NCBI GenBank assembly: GCA_016183065.1 | Contig: JACPFF010000017.1 | Coordinates: forward strand, 121,550 to 171,171 | Origin: Deltaproteobacteria bacterium | GTDB lineage: Bacteria; UBA10199; GCA-002796325; JACPFF01 | Length of the DNA stretch: 49,622 bases | Direction: 5' to 3' | Shown here: in pieces, positions 35,301-42,522 of the stretch | Numbering within the stretch: the stretch's first letter is position 1 | How the letters are laid out: each line of letters begins with the position of its first letter | Translations under genes and position numbers: made by a program | Notes under the pieces: model-generated | The model's database searches: none | Told to the model about the DNA's origin: nothing | Seen by the model: only the letters and a program-made list of their open reading frames with translations

Positions 35301-36766
35301 CATCGCCGGCCGTGATGGAGACCCTGACCGCCGTGAGTACCGCGATGGCGCAGGTCGATGCGTGGAAGGTCCTCTTCTTCGGATTGGCCGGTCTGCTGAG
35401 CGATCGGGTAGTGCGTCCGCCGGAAAAGCCCATGCCATGGTACCAGGTGTATGAAGCAGAAGAGGACTATAACAGTCTCGAGGATCGCCCCAAGGGACGT
35501 CTTGCAGCGGTCTTGGCGCGATATCAGTGGGACGAGATTCCCGCCACGAGTCGGCAAAAGCCGTGGCGCAATGCCGCGACCTATGCACGCTATGCCGATG
35601 GGGCGTTGCGCGCGGGACTTGCGCGTCTGGCGGGGTCGGATGGCGCGCCCGTGGCGGCTACACAGCACCTTGCTCCCATGCAATTTGTGGTCGAGGCCGG
35701 GGAGCGGATCGGGACCCTCGGGGTGCGGTTGTTGCAGCAGCTGCCGCTCGTGGTGCCGTCGCTTTCTCCGGAGATCGAGCAGATGTTGTCCACGATCTTC
35801 GACCAGGTGGAGGGCCAGACAAAACCAGCGGCACTTCAACTCGCCGAGCGGGAATGGCCGGAGTTCTGGGAGACCGTGGCGTGGGTGGGCCCGCGGCTCG
35901 GTGGTGGATCAATGGTCACCGTCTACCCGATGCGCACCCATGCGGGCGAGGCGCGCGTGGTGAAGGTGCTCAACCCGAATCTCGTCTGGAATTTTCGCGA
36001 GGCCTATGCCTATTTCTCCAGGGTGCTCGATCAGCTCGTCCGCACGCATGACGGGGTCTATGAAGATGTGCGTCTCCTGTTGGACGACATGTACGCATGG
36101 GTGATGGCGGATGCGAGCTTCGAAGGCTTTCTGGAGGATGACACCATATTTCGCACGTGGGTGGAGTCGTTGGGACTGCGCGCCGGTCCGTATTGTCTCC
36201 GGATTCCGCGGTCGTTCGGGCCGGAAAGCCGGTTTCTCTGCCAGGAAGAGCAGGTCACGAGCATCAATCTCACACAATGGGACGCGCTCGTTGCCGCAGG
36301 CCACGACATGCAACAGATCGTGCGGCTCTATGCCCGGTTTTATATGGCGCAATTACTGAATGGCATGGCCTTGTCCGATCTCCACACTGGGAATGTCGGA
36401 GTCACTGCGCAACACGAGTGCGTCATCTACGACCGCAATCTCTATGTGAAACTGACGCCCGCGATGCGGGCCGTGATGACCCAGCTCCTCTTCGGACAGG
36501 GGGATACCGAGGCGCGGGTCACGACGATTCTCTCGGCCCTGCAGCTCGATGCCACCGATGCCGCATTCCACGCGACGGCGACTGCCCTGGTCGCGGCGGC
36601 TGCGGTGCAGGACTGGGCGCGGGTGCAGCGGGAGATTATTGCGCTGCGCAAGGCCGGGGGAGTCTGGAATTATCAATACACCCTGGTCCTGAAGAATCTC
36701 CGCTTCCTCGCGCGGCTCGCCGCCCGCGCCGGATTTGGCAGTCTGCGCGCGGCGCTGATATCGTGA
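32390..36766 (+). CDS. Giant M48-like metallopeptidase-UbiB/ABC1-like kinase fusion
   Basis: The N-terminal region holds an M48-type peptidase core: ILAHEYVHAYRAH (HExxH at about 185) and a downstream HEWEADMRG third ligand (about 218). A long helical middle (about 300-1150) shows no family I can name. The C-terminal 300 residues resemble an ABC1/AarF/UbiB atypical kinase: a Gly-rich GPRLGGGSMVTVYPM (about 1168), a lysine in VVKVLNPN (about 1190), and SDLHTGNVGV followed by VIYDRN (about 1328-1350) in place of DPHPGN and DFG. No ordinary signal peptide is visible. The pairing of a zinc peptidase with an ABC1 kinase in one chain is unusual. Start: ATG at 32390; an internal later start (for example before the EPVRLARG segment) cannot be excluded. 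Confidence 0.75.
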   Translation: MTKIPRSMRPAFGRLQRVVPQGPLARTMRPCSQSEPSPGWAASAVQAPVRTAGRLWQARDTASAVTGGEPRTSVLGMAAGTVASSTQDGAQEPVRLARGAAMARAKLLFEYGQLPPDHPVQQYVAGLVARFPIHHGVTPRVYVLPFWWEENACCTWDGAIFVSLGLLKRIAARGSLEELIGILAHEYVHAYRAHLACRPVSSDFLTRALREVSMMRLHEWEADMRGTAAILGELGIPYAPFEAYLMREGEARERRTHQRSIVHGSGVDRALNIALLGRLIDLRGSDVETRTPWPAALDLGQVEAAALDHAWPGLLRECQLTAQQRDRGTPKAWPALDEYSTEELFFALEFIDSMRWRRDTLRKPLSHHVWGVLTARSIPTEITDAEQRTIWEFVLRQLYSPSSALPFSPKTLSTPGALTYLSTVVRYLTTHPPVPATHRVALLLDSLIRSLGENAQLPAETLRVGIVPLAEAITAFDTACGSGPPVTAEQIQQQLERAISHRDVDRQLVLMLTGYIDHLLSIDLLCIPNGRERIAAEVEKLFQRLPDRTLVTWNRVIWLLQMELNENPNKYSGQRIGGGLLTCENFLLALPWLFFHEGLRLVEDITPREREMIRIVMVTEGPFVVEELSDKTRDRGQERLKVLLKPLVEYVDCRTLVQEPVTHEDVALFARYATDGDFALQRLPLMGFMGRAAKYSADVAVYFLRGLEIRGMVAAFEAWRAMGVDVEALLAKHPDRCGPLVMVVVEALQSGGVPTASALQELLRVSAVIGDPYLRARVEAVVVGRLWPQLSFEEKLALLFPPEGARGVHDATLAQRFFEEEMTDGTRFARVRTVGDQALSRALDQGHAVVGLGVLADIDLDFHDVLDWLKIFLSSRNGDSPLRARIYDLLKGATGVMNPGRRFDVNYYAEWRDLLDAADQLVRQLYSLGDGGRHMLVRKFLTARGGALRTLELRQKFLQEMLQTLVRDDGSSPAVMETLTAVSTAMAQVDAWKVLFFGLAGLLSDRVVRPPEKPMPWYQVYEAEEDYNSLEDRPKGRLAAVLARYQWDEIPATSRQKPWRNAATYARYADGALRAGLARLAGSDGAPVAATQHLAPMQFVVEAGERIGTLGVRLLQQLPLVVPSLSPEIEQMLSTIFDQVEGQTKPAALQLAEREWPEFWETVAWVGPRLGGGSMVTVYPMRTHAGEARVVKVLNPNLVWNFREAYAYFSRVLDQLVRTHDGVYEDVRLLLDDMYAWVMADASFEGFLEDDTIFRTWVESLGLRAGPYCLRIPRSFGPESRFLCQEEQVTSINLTQWDALVAAGHDMQQIVRLYARFYMAQLLNGMALSDLHTGNVGVTAQHECVIYDRNLYVKLTPAMRAVMTQLLFGQGDTEARVTTILSALQLDATDAAFHATATALVAAAAVQDWARVQREIIALRKAGGVWNYQYTLVLKNLRFLARLAARAGFGSLRAALIS

Positions 36767-36826
36767 AAAAGGGTGGCGCGCCAGAAGATCGCCAGACAGC
36801 TAAAGGTATTTTCAGCAATTCTCTTG

Positions 36827-36856
36827 TTGATTTTTCAATAAAATTAGCGGTATTAT
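36827..36856 (+). promoter_or_regulatory. Promoter giving a leaderless transcript for the DUF4143 ATPase
   Basis: TTGATT (36827-36832), 18-bp spacer, TATTAT (36851-36856); the ATG at 36864 follows after 7 nt. The preceding 60 bp is AT-rich and no SD exists. Confidence 0.55.
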
Positions 36857-36863
36857 TGTTGAT

Positions 36864-38006
36864 ATGAGATTTCAAAGACGACTGAATTTGTTGAAATTAT
36901 TGGAAAAGAAGTCCTTTTTCCTGTTTGGGCCAAGGTCGACCGGAAAGAGCTATCTCCTTCGGGAACAATTGGGGTCGCGGGCAAAAATTCTCGATCTCTT
37001 GAGAGCGGAACTTTTTTTGCGGCTCTCCCAGAATCCCACCGACCTTGAGACCCTCCTGCCGGAGAACACGGGGACCATTGTTGTCATCGATGAGGTGCAA
37101 AAGATTCCACTCCTGCTCGATGAGGTCCATCGTCTCATTGAAGCGCGCGGTCACCGTTTTCTCTTGACCGGAAGCAGTGCGAGAAAATTGAGACGCGGTT
37201 CGACCAACCTGCTTGCGGGGCGTGCCTGGACCGCTGAATTATTTCCGCTTGTCTCCGCGGAAATCGGCGACTTTCAATTGGAGCGATACCTTCGCTATGG
37301 GGGGCTGCCGCAAGTGTGCCAAAGCGAGGATCCTGCGGAGGAGCTCGATGCCTATGTCCAGACGTACTTGAAAGAGGAGATTCTGGCAGAGGGATTGATC
37401 CGCAAAATCCCCCCGTTTTCCCGTTTTTTGAAGGCCGCTGCGTTGTCCAATGGGCAACAACTGAACTTTACCCAGATCGGGAGTGACGCACAGGTCGCTC
37501 CCTCAACCGTACGCGAGTATTATGCCATTCTGGAAGATACGCTCGTCGGTTTTTTGCTCGAACCGTGGACCGCGTCCAAAAAAAGAAAAGCGGTCCGGAC
37601 GGCAAAGTTTTATTTTTTTGACCCTGGAGTCACGCACGCCATTGCCGGAACGAAATCAGTGGACCGCAATTCCAATCTGTATGGCGCCAGTTTTGAACAG
37701 TTCATCGGCATGGAACTTCGGGCCTATATCAGCTATGAACGAAAGAAGGAGCCCCTGACCTTTTGGCGATCGTTGCGCGGCGACGAGGTGGATTTTCTCA
37801 TTGGGGATCACACGGCCATCGAAGTCAAATCCACCGCAAAAGTGGCGTCGCAGCACCTGAAAGGATTAAAAGCCCTTGCAGAGGAGGGGGTGTTCAAGAC
37901 GTTCTATTTGGTGAGTCAGGACCGCGTTGCTGCAAAAAAAGAGGGAGTACACTCCCTTCCCTGGGATGGTTTTTTGCAAAAACTTTGGTCTGGTGCCATT
38001 GTGTAA
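36864..38006 (+). CDS. AAA ATPase with DUF4143 domain
   Basis: P-loop FFLFGPRSTGKSYLLRE (about residues 18-34), Walker B TIVVIDEVQKIP (about 70-82), sensor FLLTGSSARKLRRG and the family's RAWTAELFPLVSAEI and YLRYGGLPQV motifs. The C-terminal DUF4143 part has a nuclease-like core with DEVDFLIG and AIEVKST (PD-(D/E)xK-like arrangement: Asp, then Glu-x-Lys). Such ATPases are common, scattered and of unknown function; mobility or stress roles have been proposed. AT-richer than flanking genes. Convergent with aspC, with a possible terminator between. Confidence 0.88.
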   Translation: MRFQRRLNLLKLLEKKSFFLFGPRSTGKSYLLREQLGSRAKILDLLRAELFLRLSQNPTDLETLLPENTGTIVVIDEVQKIPLLLDEVHRLIEARGHRFLLTGSSARKLRRGSTNLLAGRAWTAELFPLVSAEIGDFQLERYLRYGGLPQVCQSEDPAEELDAYVQTYLKEEILAEGLIRKIPPFSRFLKAAALSNGQQLNFTQIGSDAQVAPSTVREYYAILEDTLVGFLLEPWTASKKRKAVRTAKFYFFDPGVTHAIAGTKSVDRNSNLYGASFEQFIGMELRAYISYERKKEPLTFWRSLRGDEVDFLIGDHTAIEVKSTAKVASQHLKGLKALAEEGVFKTFYLVSQDRVAAKKEGVHSLPWDGFLQKLWSGAIV

Positions 38007-38014
38007 GGGGATCC

Positions 38015-38055
38015 AAAAGGGACCAAGAGTACCCTTTCTTAAGATAAGTTTTTTT
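38015..38055 (+). terminator. Possible terminator after the DUF4143 ATPase gene
   Basis: AAAGGG/CCCTTT arms (38016-38021 and 38032-38037), then CTTA-AGA-TAAG immediately followed by seven T (38049-38055). The stem next to the T-run is short, so efficiency is uncertain. Confidence 0.45.
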
Positions 38056-38116
38056 AATGCCTGCATTCAGACTCTTAGCCGTCCGTCCGCCACACAGAAT
38101 CTCGTGGCAATCACGG

Positions 38117-39313
38117 TTAGACCCTCAGCCGCGAGACCGCTGCCGCAAACCGCGCCAGGCCTTCCTTCAGGTCCGCCATGCCGAGCGCGTAGGAGAAACG
38201 GAGATAGCCGGGCGTGCCAAAGCCTTCGCCGGCCACCACCGAAATGTGCGCATCTTCGAGGAGATACTCGGTGAGGGCCTCCGAGGTGGCGATGGTGCGT
38301 CCGTTGACCGACCTGCCGAGGAGCGCCGTGACATTGGGATAGGCGTAAAAGGCGCCCCGCGGTTCGACACAGGTGATGCCGGGGATGTTGCGCAGTGCCG
38401 CGGCCATGACATTGCGGCGTTCCTGGAACGCCGCCCGCATGGTCTCCAGCGCGTCCTGCGGGCCGGTGTAGGCGGCAATCGCGCCGTGTTGTGCAAAGGC
38501 GCAGGCGTGTGTCACGACCTGTCCCTGCCACGTCCCCATCTGCGTGATAACGGCCTCCGGGCCGGCGGCCCAGCCGATCCGCCAGCCGGTCATGGCATAA
38601 CTTTTCGAGACCCCGTTGACGAGGATCGTCCGATCGCGGCATTGCGGTGCGGCCGTGGCAAAACTGCAAAATGTCGCCGGGGGATACACCAACGCCTCGT
38701 AGATCTCATCGGAGATGACCCACAGATTTTTTTCCGCGCAGACGATGGCCAATGCCTCCAGTTCGTCGTGCGTGTAGACAATGCCCGAGGGGTTGGAGGG
38801 TGTGTTGAGCATGAGGACTCTGCTTTTTGCCGTGCAGGCCCGTCTCAATGCGGGAGGCGTCAGCTTGAAATTTGCCGCTTCATCCGTCGCAATGATTGTT
38901 GGCAACCCGTCGCAGAGGAGCGTCTGGTCGGCATAGGAGACCCAATAGGGTGCGGGAATCAACACCTCGTCACCCGGGTTGATCAAGACCTGCAGTGCCG
39001 CGAAAAGGGCCTCCTTCGCGCCACACGTGACGAGGATGTCATGCGGGACATAGGTCACACCATTGGTGCGCTGCAATTTTTCGCAGATGGCCGTGCGGAG
39101 CGCCGGGAGGCCGGGGACCGGCCCGTATTTCGTGGCACCATTGTGGAGCGCCTCAATGCAGGCGGTCTTGATGTGGGGGGGCGTGTCAAAATCCGGTTCG
39201 CCGACGCCAAAATTGATCACGGAGATGCCCTGTGCGGTCAGGGCGCTCGCCCGGGCAGAGGCCGCGAGGGTTGGCGAAGGTTTCACCCGGTCAATACGTT
39301 GCGACCAGCTCAT
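38117..39313 (-). CDS. aspC: Aspartate aminotransferase (class I, PLP-dependent)
   Basis: INFGVGEPDFDTPPHI, KYGPVPGLPALR, SNPSGIVY, the substrate-side DEIYEALVY and the PLP lysine in VNGVSKSYAMTGWRIGWAAG place it in the aspartate aminotransferase group I-gamma. It interconverts aspartate and 2-oxoglutarate with oxaloacetate and glutamate; some members also make aspartate from prephenate. ATG 39313 follows AAAGGAG. Its start overlaps the coaD stop (ATGA), completing an rsmD-coaD-aspC chain with two 4-bp overlaps. 398 residues, normal length. Confidence 0.93.
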   Translation of the reverse strand: MSWSQRIDRVKPSPTLAASARASALTAQGISVINFGVGEPDFDTPPHIKTACIEALHNGATKYGPVPGLPALRTAICEKLQRTNGVTYVPHDILVTCGAKEALFAALQVLINPGDEVLIPAPYWVSYADQTLLCDGLPTIIATDEAANFKLTPPALRRACTAKSRVLMLNTPSNPSGIVYTHDELEALAIVCAEKNLWVISDEIYEALVYPPATFCSFATAAPQCRDRTILVNGVSKSYAMTGWRIGWAAGPEAVITQMGTWQGQVVTHACAFAQHGAIAAYTGPQDALETMRAAFQERRNVMAAALRNIPGITCVEPRGAFYAYPNVTALLGRSVNGRTIATSEALTEYLLEDAHISVVAGEGFGTPGYLRFSYALGMADLKEGLARFAAAVSRLRV

Positions 39314-39801
39314 GCCCACTCCTTTCGACACAACTTGGCGCGCAATTGTTGCTCGACCAGCGGATGGATCATCTCTGCGGCCCTTCCGCCATGGCGCACG
39401 ACATCCTTGATAATGGAGGAACTCAAATGGGTATACCGTCCTTCGGTCATCAGGAAGATGATTTCCAGCTCGGGATAGAGGGTTTTGTTGGCCAGCGCCA
39501 TCTGGAATTCGTATTCATAATCAGACATCGTCCGGATGCCGCGGAGAATCCGGTGGATTTTCCGCTTGCGGGCGTATTCAGCGAGCAATCCGTCAAAAAA
39601 ATCGATTTCGATCTTCGGGTGATTCGCGAAAATTTCGCGTAACATCGCCGCGCGTTCCTCCGCCGAAAAAATCGGCTCCTTGCTCATGTTCACGGCCACT
39701 GCCACAATGAGCCGGTCAAAAATGCGGATCCCCCGCTCAATGATATTGAGATGCCCGTTTGTTGGGGGATCAAAACTCCCGGGGCAGATCGCCGCTCTCA
39801 T
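39310..39801 (-). CDS. coaD: Phosphopantetheine adenylyltransferase
   Basis: It adenylates 4'-phosphopantetheine, the penultimate step of CoA synthesis. The nucleotidyltransferase motif ICPGSFDPPTNGHLNII, the RGIRTMSDYEYEFQMA segment and the SSSIIKDV C-terminal motif are diagnostic, and 163 residues is the usual size. The start codon overlaps the rsmD stop and its own stop overlaps aspC. rsmD-coaD is a common bacterial neighbour pair, which supports both calls. Confidence 0.96.
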   Translation of the reverse strand: MRAAICPGSFDPPTNGHLNIIERGIRIFDRLIVAVAVNMSKEPIFSAEERAAMLREIFANHPKIEIDFFDGLLAEYARKRKIHRILRGIRTMSDYEYEFQMALANKTLYPELEIIFLMTEGRYTHLSSSIIKDVVRHGGRAAEMIHPLVEQQLRAKLCRKEWA

Positions 39802-40349
39802 AGGGGCCTTCCTATAAAGCTGATGCGCGTTTGTCCATATTTCCGTTCATCGACCACGCGAAATGCTGCGGGAGGCTGTGGCGGTTCCTTCGGATGGTGC
39901 TCAATAATGATGCGGCCTCGCGGGCGCAACAGGCCCAAGTCCGCGGTCAGTTGGAGGGTGGGGGAGACCAGATGCTTTTCGTAGGGGGGATCGATGAAAA
40001 TCACGTCGAAGGTCTGTTCCTGCCGCGCCAATTGCTGCAGCCCGCGTGCTGCCGGTGCGCGCACGATCGTGGCGTATTCGGTATAGTGACACCGGTCGAG
40101 ATTATCCATGATCAAGGCAATCGCTTGCGGTGCGGCATCGATGAAGGTGGCATGTGCCGCGCCACGGCTCAGGGCCTCGATCCCCAGGGCACCGGTGCCC
40201 GCAAAACAGTCGAGGATCTCGAAATCCGTGACGTCGTAGAGAATATTGAAAATGGCCTCTTTGACTTGATCAAGGACCGGTCTGATCGGCGCCCCACGCT
40301 TGGGGCCGACCAATCGCCGCCCCTTGGCTCGTCCTGCGATCACGCGCAT
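39798..40349 (-). CDS. rsmD: 16S rRNA (guanine966-N2)-methyltransferase RsmD
   Basis: MRVIAGRAKGRRL, RPVLDQVKEAIFNIL, DCFAGTGALGIEALSRGA (SAM-binding) and the catalytic FIDPPYEK motif identify RsmD. It methylates N2 of G966 in 16S rRNA during 30S assembly. 183 residues, full length. First gene of the coaD/aspC operon. Directly upstream (40359 onward) lies a modular hairpin repeat, which separates it from the DUF4190 gene. Confidence 0.94.
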   Translation of the reverse strand: MRVIAGRAKGRRLVGPKRGAPIRPVLDQVKEAIFNILYDVTDFEILDCFAGTGALGIEALSRGAAHATFIDAAPQAIALIMDNLDRCHYTEYATIVRAPAARGLQQLARQEQTFDVIFIDPPYEKHLVSPTLQLTADLGLLRPRGRIIIEHHPKEPPQPPAAFRVVDERKYGQTRISFIGRPL

Positions 40350-40358
40350 GGCCCGTTC

Positions 40359-40463
40359 CTATTACAGGGGCTCACGTCGCCCCCTCCAGCGGCAAAGCCG
40401 CTGGAGCCTCCCCCTCACGCTCACCGTGCTCGTTGGAGAGATTCCCACGGGCACGCCCGTGAA
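40359..40463. repeat. Modular GC-rich hairpin repeat, copy 1
   Basis: It starts with CTATTACAGGGGCTCACGT (40359-40377), followed by a 37-bp block (40380-40416) centred on the hairpin CCAGCGGC-AAA-GCCGCTGG, and ends with the palindrome CACGGGC-A-CGCCCGTG. The first two blocks occur identically in the copy at 43299. It is intergenic in both places. Confidence 0.7.
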
Positions 40464-40506
40464 AATCTATACTGTGGCGTGGGTTTCGACAAGCGGGTGT
40501 TCATGA

Positions 40507-40818
40507 TCAGAGACCATGCACGAGGAGGCCGAGCAGGATGAGTCCGGTCCAGATGATGAGGACAATCCCGCCGAATGCACTGCCAATGATGCCGAGCGTT
40601 GTGCCAATACGGGCCAAGACCTCGCCGTCGCGGGAGGCCTCGCCACGCCGGATCGCCGCCATTTCGGATCGTCCGAAAATGATCGCGGGAATGCCGGTGA
40701 CACAGAGGAGGCACGGCATGAGGGAGAGGATCCCGAGGATCAACGTGGTAACCGCGCGTCCGCTCGGTCCTTGCGGTTGCGGGGTCCCCGGCGGTGTTGT
40801 GGATGTGGGGTCGTGCAT
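40507..40818 (-). CDS. Small DUF4190-like membrane protein
   Basis: A Pro/Thr/Gln-rich N-terminus (residues 1-22) precedes two membrane helices (TTLILGILSLMPCLLCVTGIPAIIFG; then IIGSAFGGIVLIIWTGLILLGLL) separated by the short basic loop RSEMAAIRRGE, the usual DUF4190 layout. Function unknown. ATG 40818 follows GAGGGTCCG. 103 residues. Same strand as the DUF2752 gene upstream, 42 bp away, so the two are probably one unit. Confidence 0.8.
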   Translation of the reverse strand: MHDPTSTTPPGTPQPQGPSGRAVTTLILGILSLMPCLLCVTGIPAIIFGRSEMAAIRRGEASRDGEVLARIGTTLGIIGSAFGGIVLIIWTGLILLGLLVHGL

Positions 40819-40860
40819 CGGACCCTCGTAGCACAACCGATCGGCAGTGTCACCTGTGAG

Positions 40861-41268
40861 TCAGGAGCCGTGAATCAGGAGCCGCGCCATCCACACGCCG
40901 ACGTAGCAGACCGTGCCCCCGACCACGATCCGCAGGCTCCAGGGTTTGCGCAGGACCCGGGACCACCGAAACGGACGGCAGAGGCCAAAGAGTGCCGCAC
41001 AACCGATGGTCGCGAGGCACAGGGCGAGGAGGGGACCAAATGGGTGGATGGCCCAGGCGTTTTGCCAGTCGCCCTGCAGCAGCGTGGCCAGGCTTGTGGT
41101 CAGGCCGCATGACGGACAGGGAATGCCGAGCGCACGATGAAACAGGCAGAGTGGGAGCCCCAGTTGTTCATGGGTCCCCAGCCTTCCCGCCGCGGGCGTC
41201 AATTGGTGGCCGACGATACCGATCCCTAAGATGAGCAGCAGCACAATCAGGTGGGGAAGGCGTTGCAT
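40861..41268 (-). CDS. DUF2752 membrane protein
   Basis: It begins MQRLPHLIVLLLILGIGIVG (membrane helix), then CLFHRALGIPCPSCGLTTSLATLLQGDW, the DUF2752 signature with its CPxCG cysteines, AWAIHPFGPLLALCL and a third helix. Function is not established; family members are small inner-membrane proteins. The ATG at 41268 has no good SD, and it overlaps the -35 box of the divergent BON-protein promoter. 135 residues; the longer frame to 41409 lies across that promoter. Confidence 0.82.
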   Translation of the reverse strand: MQRLPHLIVLLLILGIGIVGHQLTPAAGRLGTHEQLGLPLCLFHRALGIPCPSCGLTTSLATLLQGDWQNAWAIHPFGPLLALCLATIGCAALFGLCRPFRWSRVLRKPWSLRIVVGGTVCYVGVWMARLLIHGS

Positions 41269-41291
41269 GTCGGAAAAAAGTACTCTATACT
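41263..41291 (+). promoter_or_regulatory. Promoter of the BON-domain lipoprotein
   Basis: TTGCAT (41263-41268), 17-bp spacer and TATACT (41286-41291), about 40 nt ahead of the ATG, which has an AAGGAGGG SD. The -35 box overlaps the divergent DUF2752 start codon. Confidence 0.6.
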
Positions 41292-41330
41292 GCGCGCGCT
41301 GATCAAGCCGCGAAGCGCAAGGAGGGTCAC

Positions 41331-42395
41331 ATGTTGAAACGTCGGTACAAAATGGGTGTTGCCATGATGATTGTGGGATTCCTGGGGACGGCCTGTTCCG
41401 CCACGCCAATGCGACGGAGCGTGAAGGAAATCTGGCACGATGGAACGATCAAATCCGATGTGGCCAAGGCCTTTGCCAGGACGAATGGCATCATGCCGCG
41501 CTATGTCGATGTCGACGTCTTTCGCGGCGTCGTCTCGCTCAATGGCCGCGTCGAAACGACCTCGGAAAAGACTGTGGCCGAAGCACTGGCCCGCAGCGTC
41601 GATGGGGTCGTGATGGTGGAGAATCATCTTGCCGTCCGCGAAACGGGCGATCCGCGTTTCCTTCTCCCTGCGGGTGAGGGGGGCGCGACACCGACCCCGT
41701 TGGTGACGAAGAGCGTGGTCATGTCGCGTCCGGCAACAGCGGTCAAGACGATGACGCCGGTCGATCGGGCCGCCTATAGTGACCTGGCCGTTGGTGATCC
41801 CTTTGTGGGCAAGGCCGTGGAGGCGCCCGCGCCATCCCCGGCATTTGCGGCAACGCCAAAACCGATCCCCACTCCGCGGCCGTCGGCCTCCCCGCCGCCA
41901 TCATCACCGGCACCGCAAGTTGCCACACATCGCGCAGCAGGGCCTACTCCTTCGGACCTGGCCGTTGGCGATCCGCTTTCCGGACGAGAGACTGTGCCGG
42001 GCCTCCGGGCACCCGTGACACCGCCGTCCACCGTGGCAAGGACCAAGCCTGCCACCGTATCTCCTGCACCTGCGCCGGTCGTGCAGGCCGCGCCGCCAGT
42101 GCTGAAGCCTGTGACTCCGGTCGCGCGGGCGGTCGCGCCGGTGCCGGTCCCGGTTGGACCGCGGAGAGTCGCCGTGCAACAGACGCCGACGATTGCGCCG
42201 ACCCCGCCGAAATTTATCGAGAAAGGGATCCTTCCGCCGTCCACGACGGTCAAAGAGGTCACTCCCACCGTCCGTGCCCAGCCCGCCACCGCAACCCGTG
42301 TGGCGCTCCCGCCTCGAACTTCCCGGACGGTCGATGCCGACCTTGCCCAAGAGGCGGCCGAGGAATTGAGGCGCCTGAAGGGTGGGACGGAGTAA
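41331..42395 (+). CDS. BON-domain lipoprotein with long Pro/Ala-rich tail
   Basis: A lipoprotein signal (MMIVGFLGTAC) anchors a BON domain (about residues 37-105): IKSDVAKAFARTNGI, VDVDVFRGVVSLNGRVETTSEKTVAEALARSVDGVVMVENHL. BON domains bind phospholipid or envelope components and occur in OsmY-type stress proteins. The remaining 240 residues are Pro/Ala/Thr-rich and probably disordered, with the phrase SDLAVGDP appearing twice (near residues 148 and 204). The tail may cross the periplasm. Good SD; followed after 127 bp by another secreted protein on the same strand. Confidence 0.85.
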   Translation: MLKRRYKMGVAMMIVGFLGTACSATPMRRSVKEIWHDGTIKSDVAKAFARTNGIMPRYVDVDVFRGVVSLNGRVETTSEKTVAEALARSVDGVVMVENHLAVRETGDPRFLLPAGEGGATPTPLVTKSVVMSRPATAVKTMTPVDRAAYSDLAVGDPFVGKAVEAPAPSPAFAATPKPIPTPRPSASPPPSSPAPQVATHRAAGPTPSDLAVGDPLSGRETVPGLRAPVTPPSTVARTKPATVSPAPAPVVQAAPPVLKPVTPVARAVAPVPVPVGPRRVAVQQTPTIAPTPPKFIEKGILPPSTTVKEVTPTVRAQPATATRVALPPRTSRTVDADLAQEAAEELRRLKGGTE

Positions 42396-42522
42396 GGTCG
42401 CTGGCGGCATTGCTCTATCGGGAGCCTTTTAATTTACTGCGTCGCAGAAGGTCCTTGCGGTGATATGCCGCCTATGCTACGCCGCGCCCAGTCTGCACCA
42501 TTGCCTTCTAAGGAGGAGAGAG

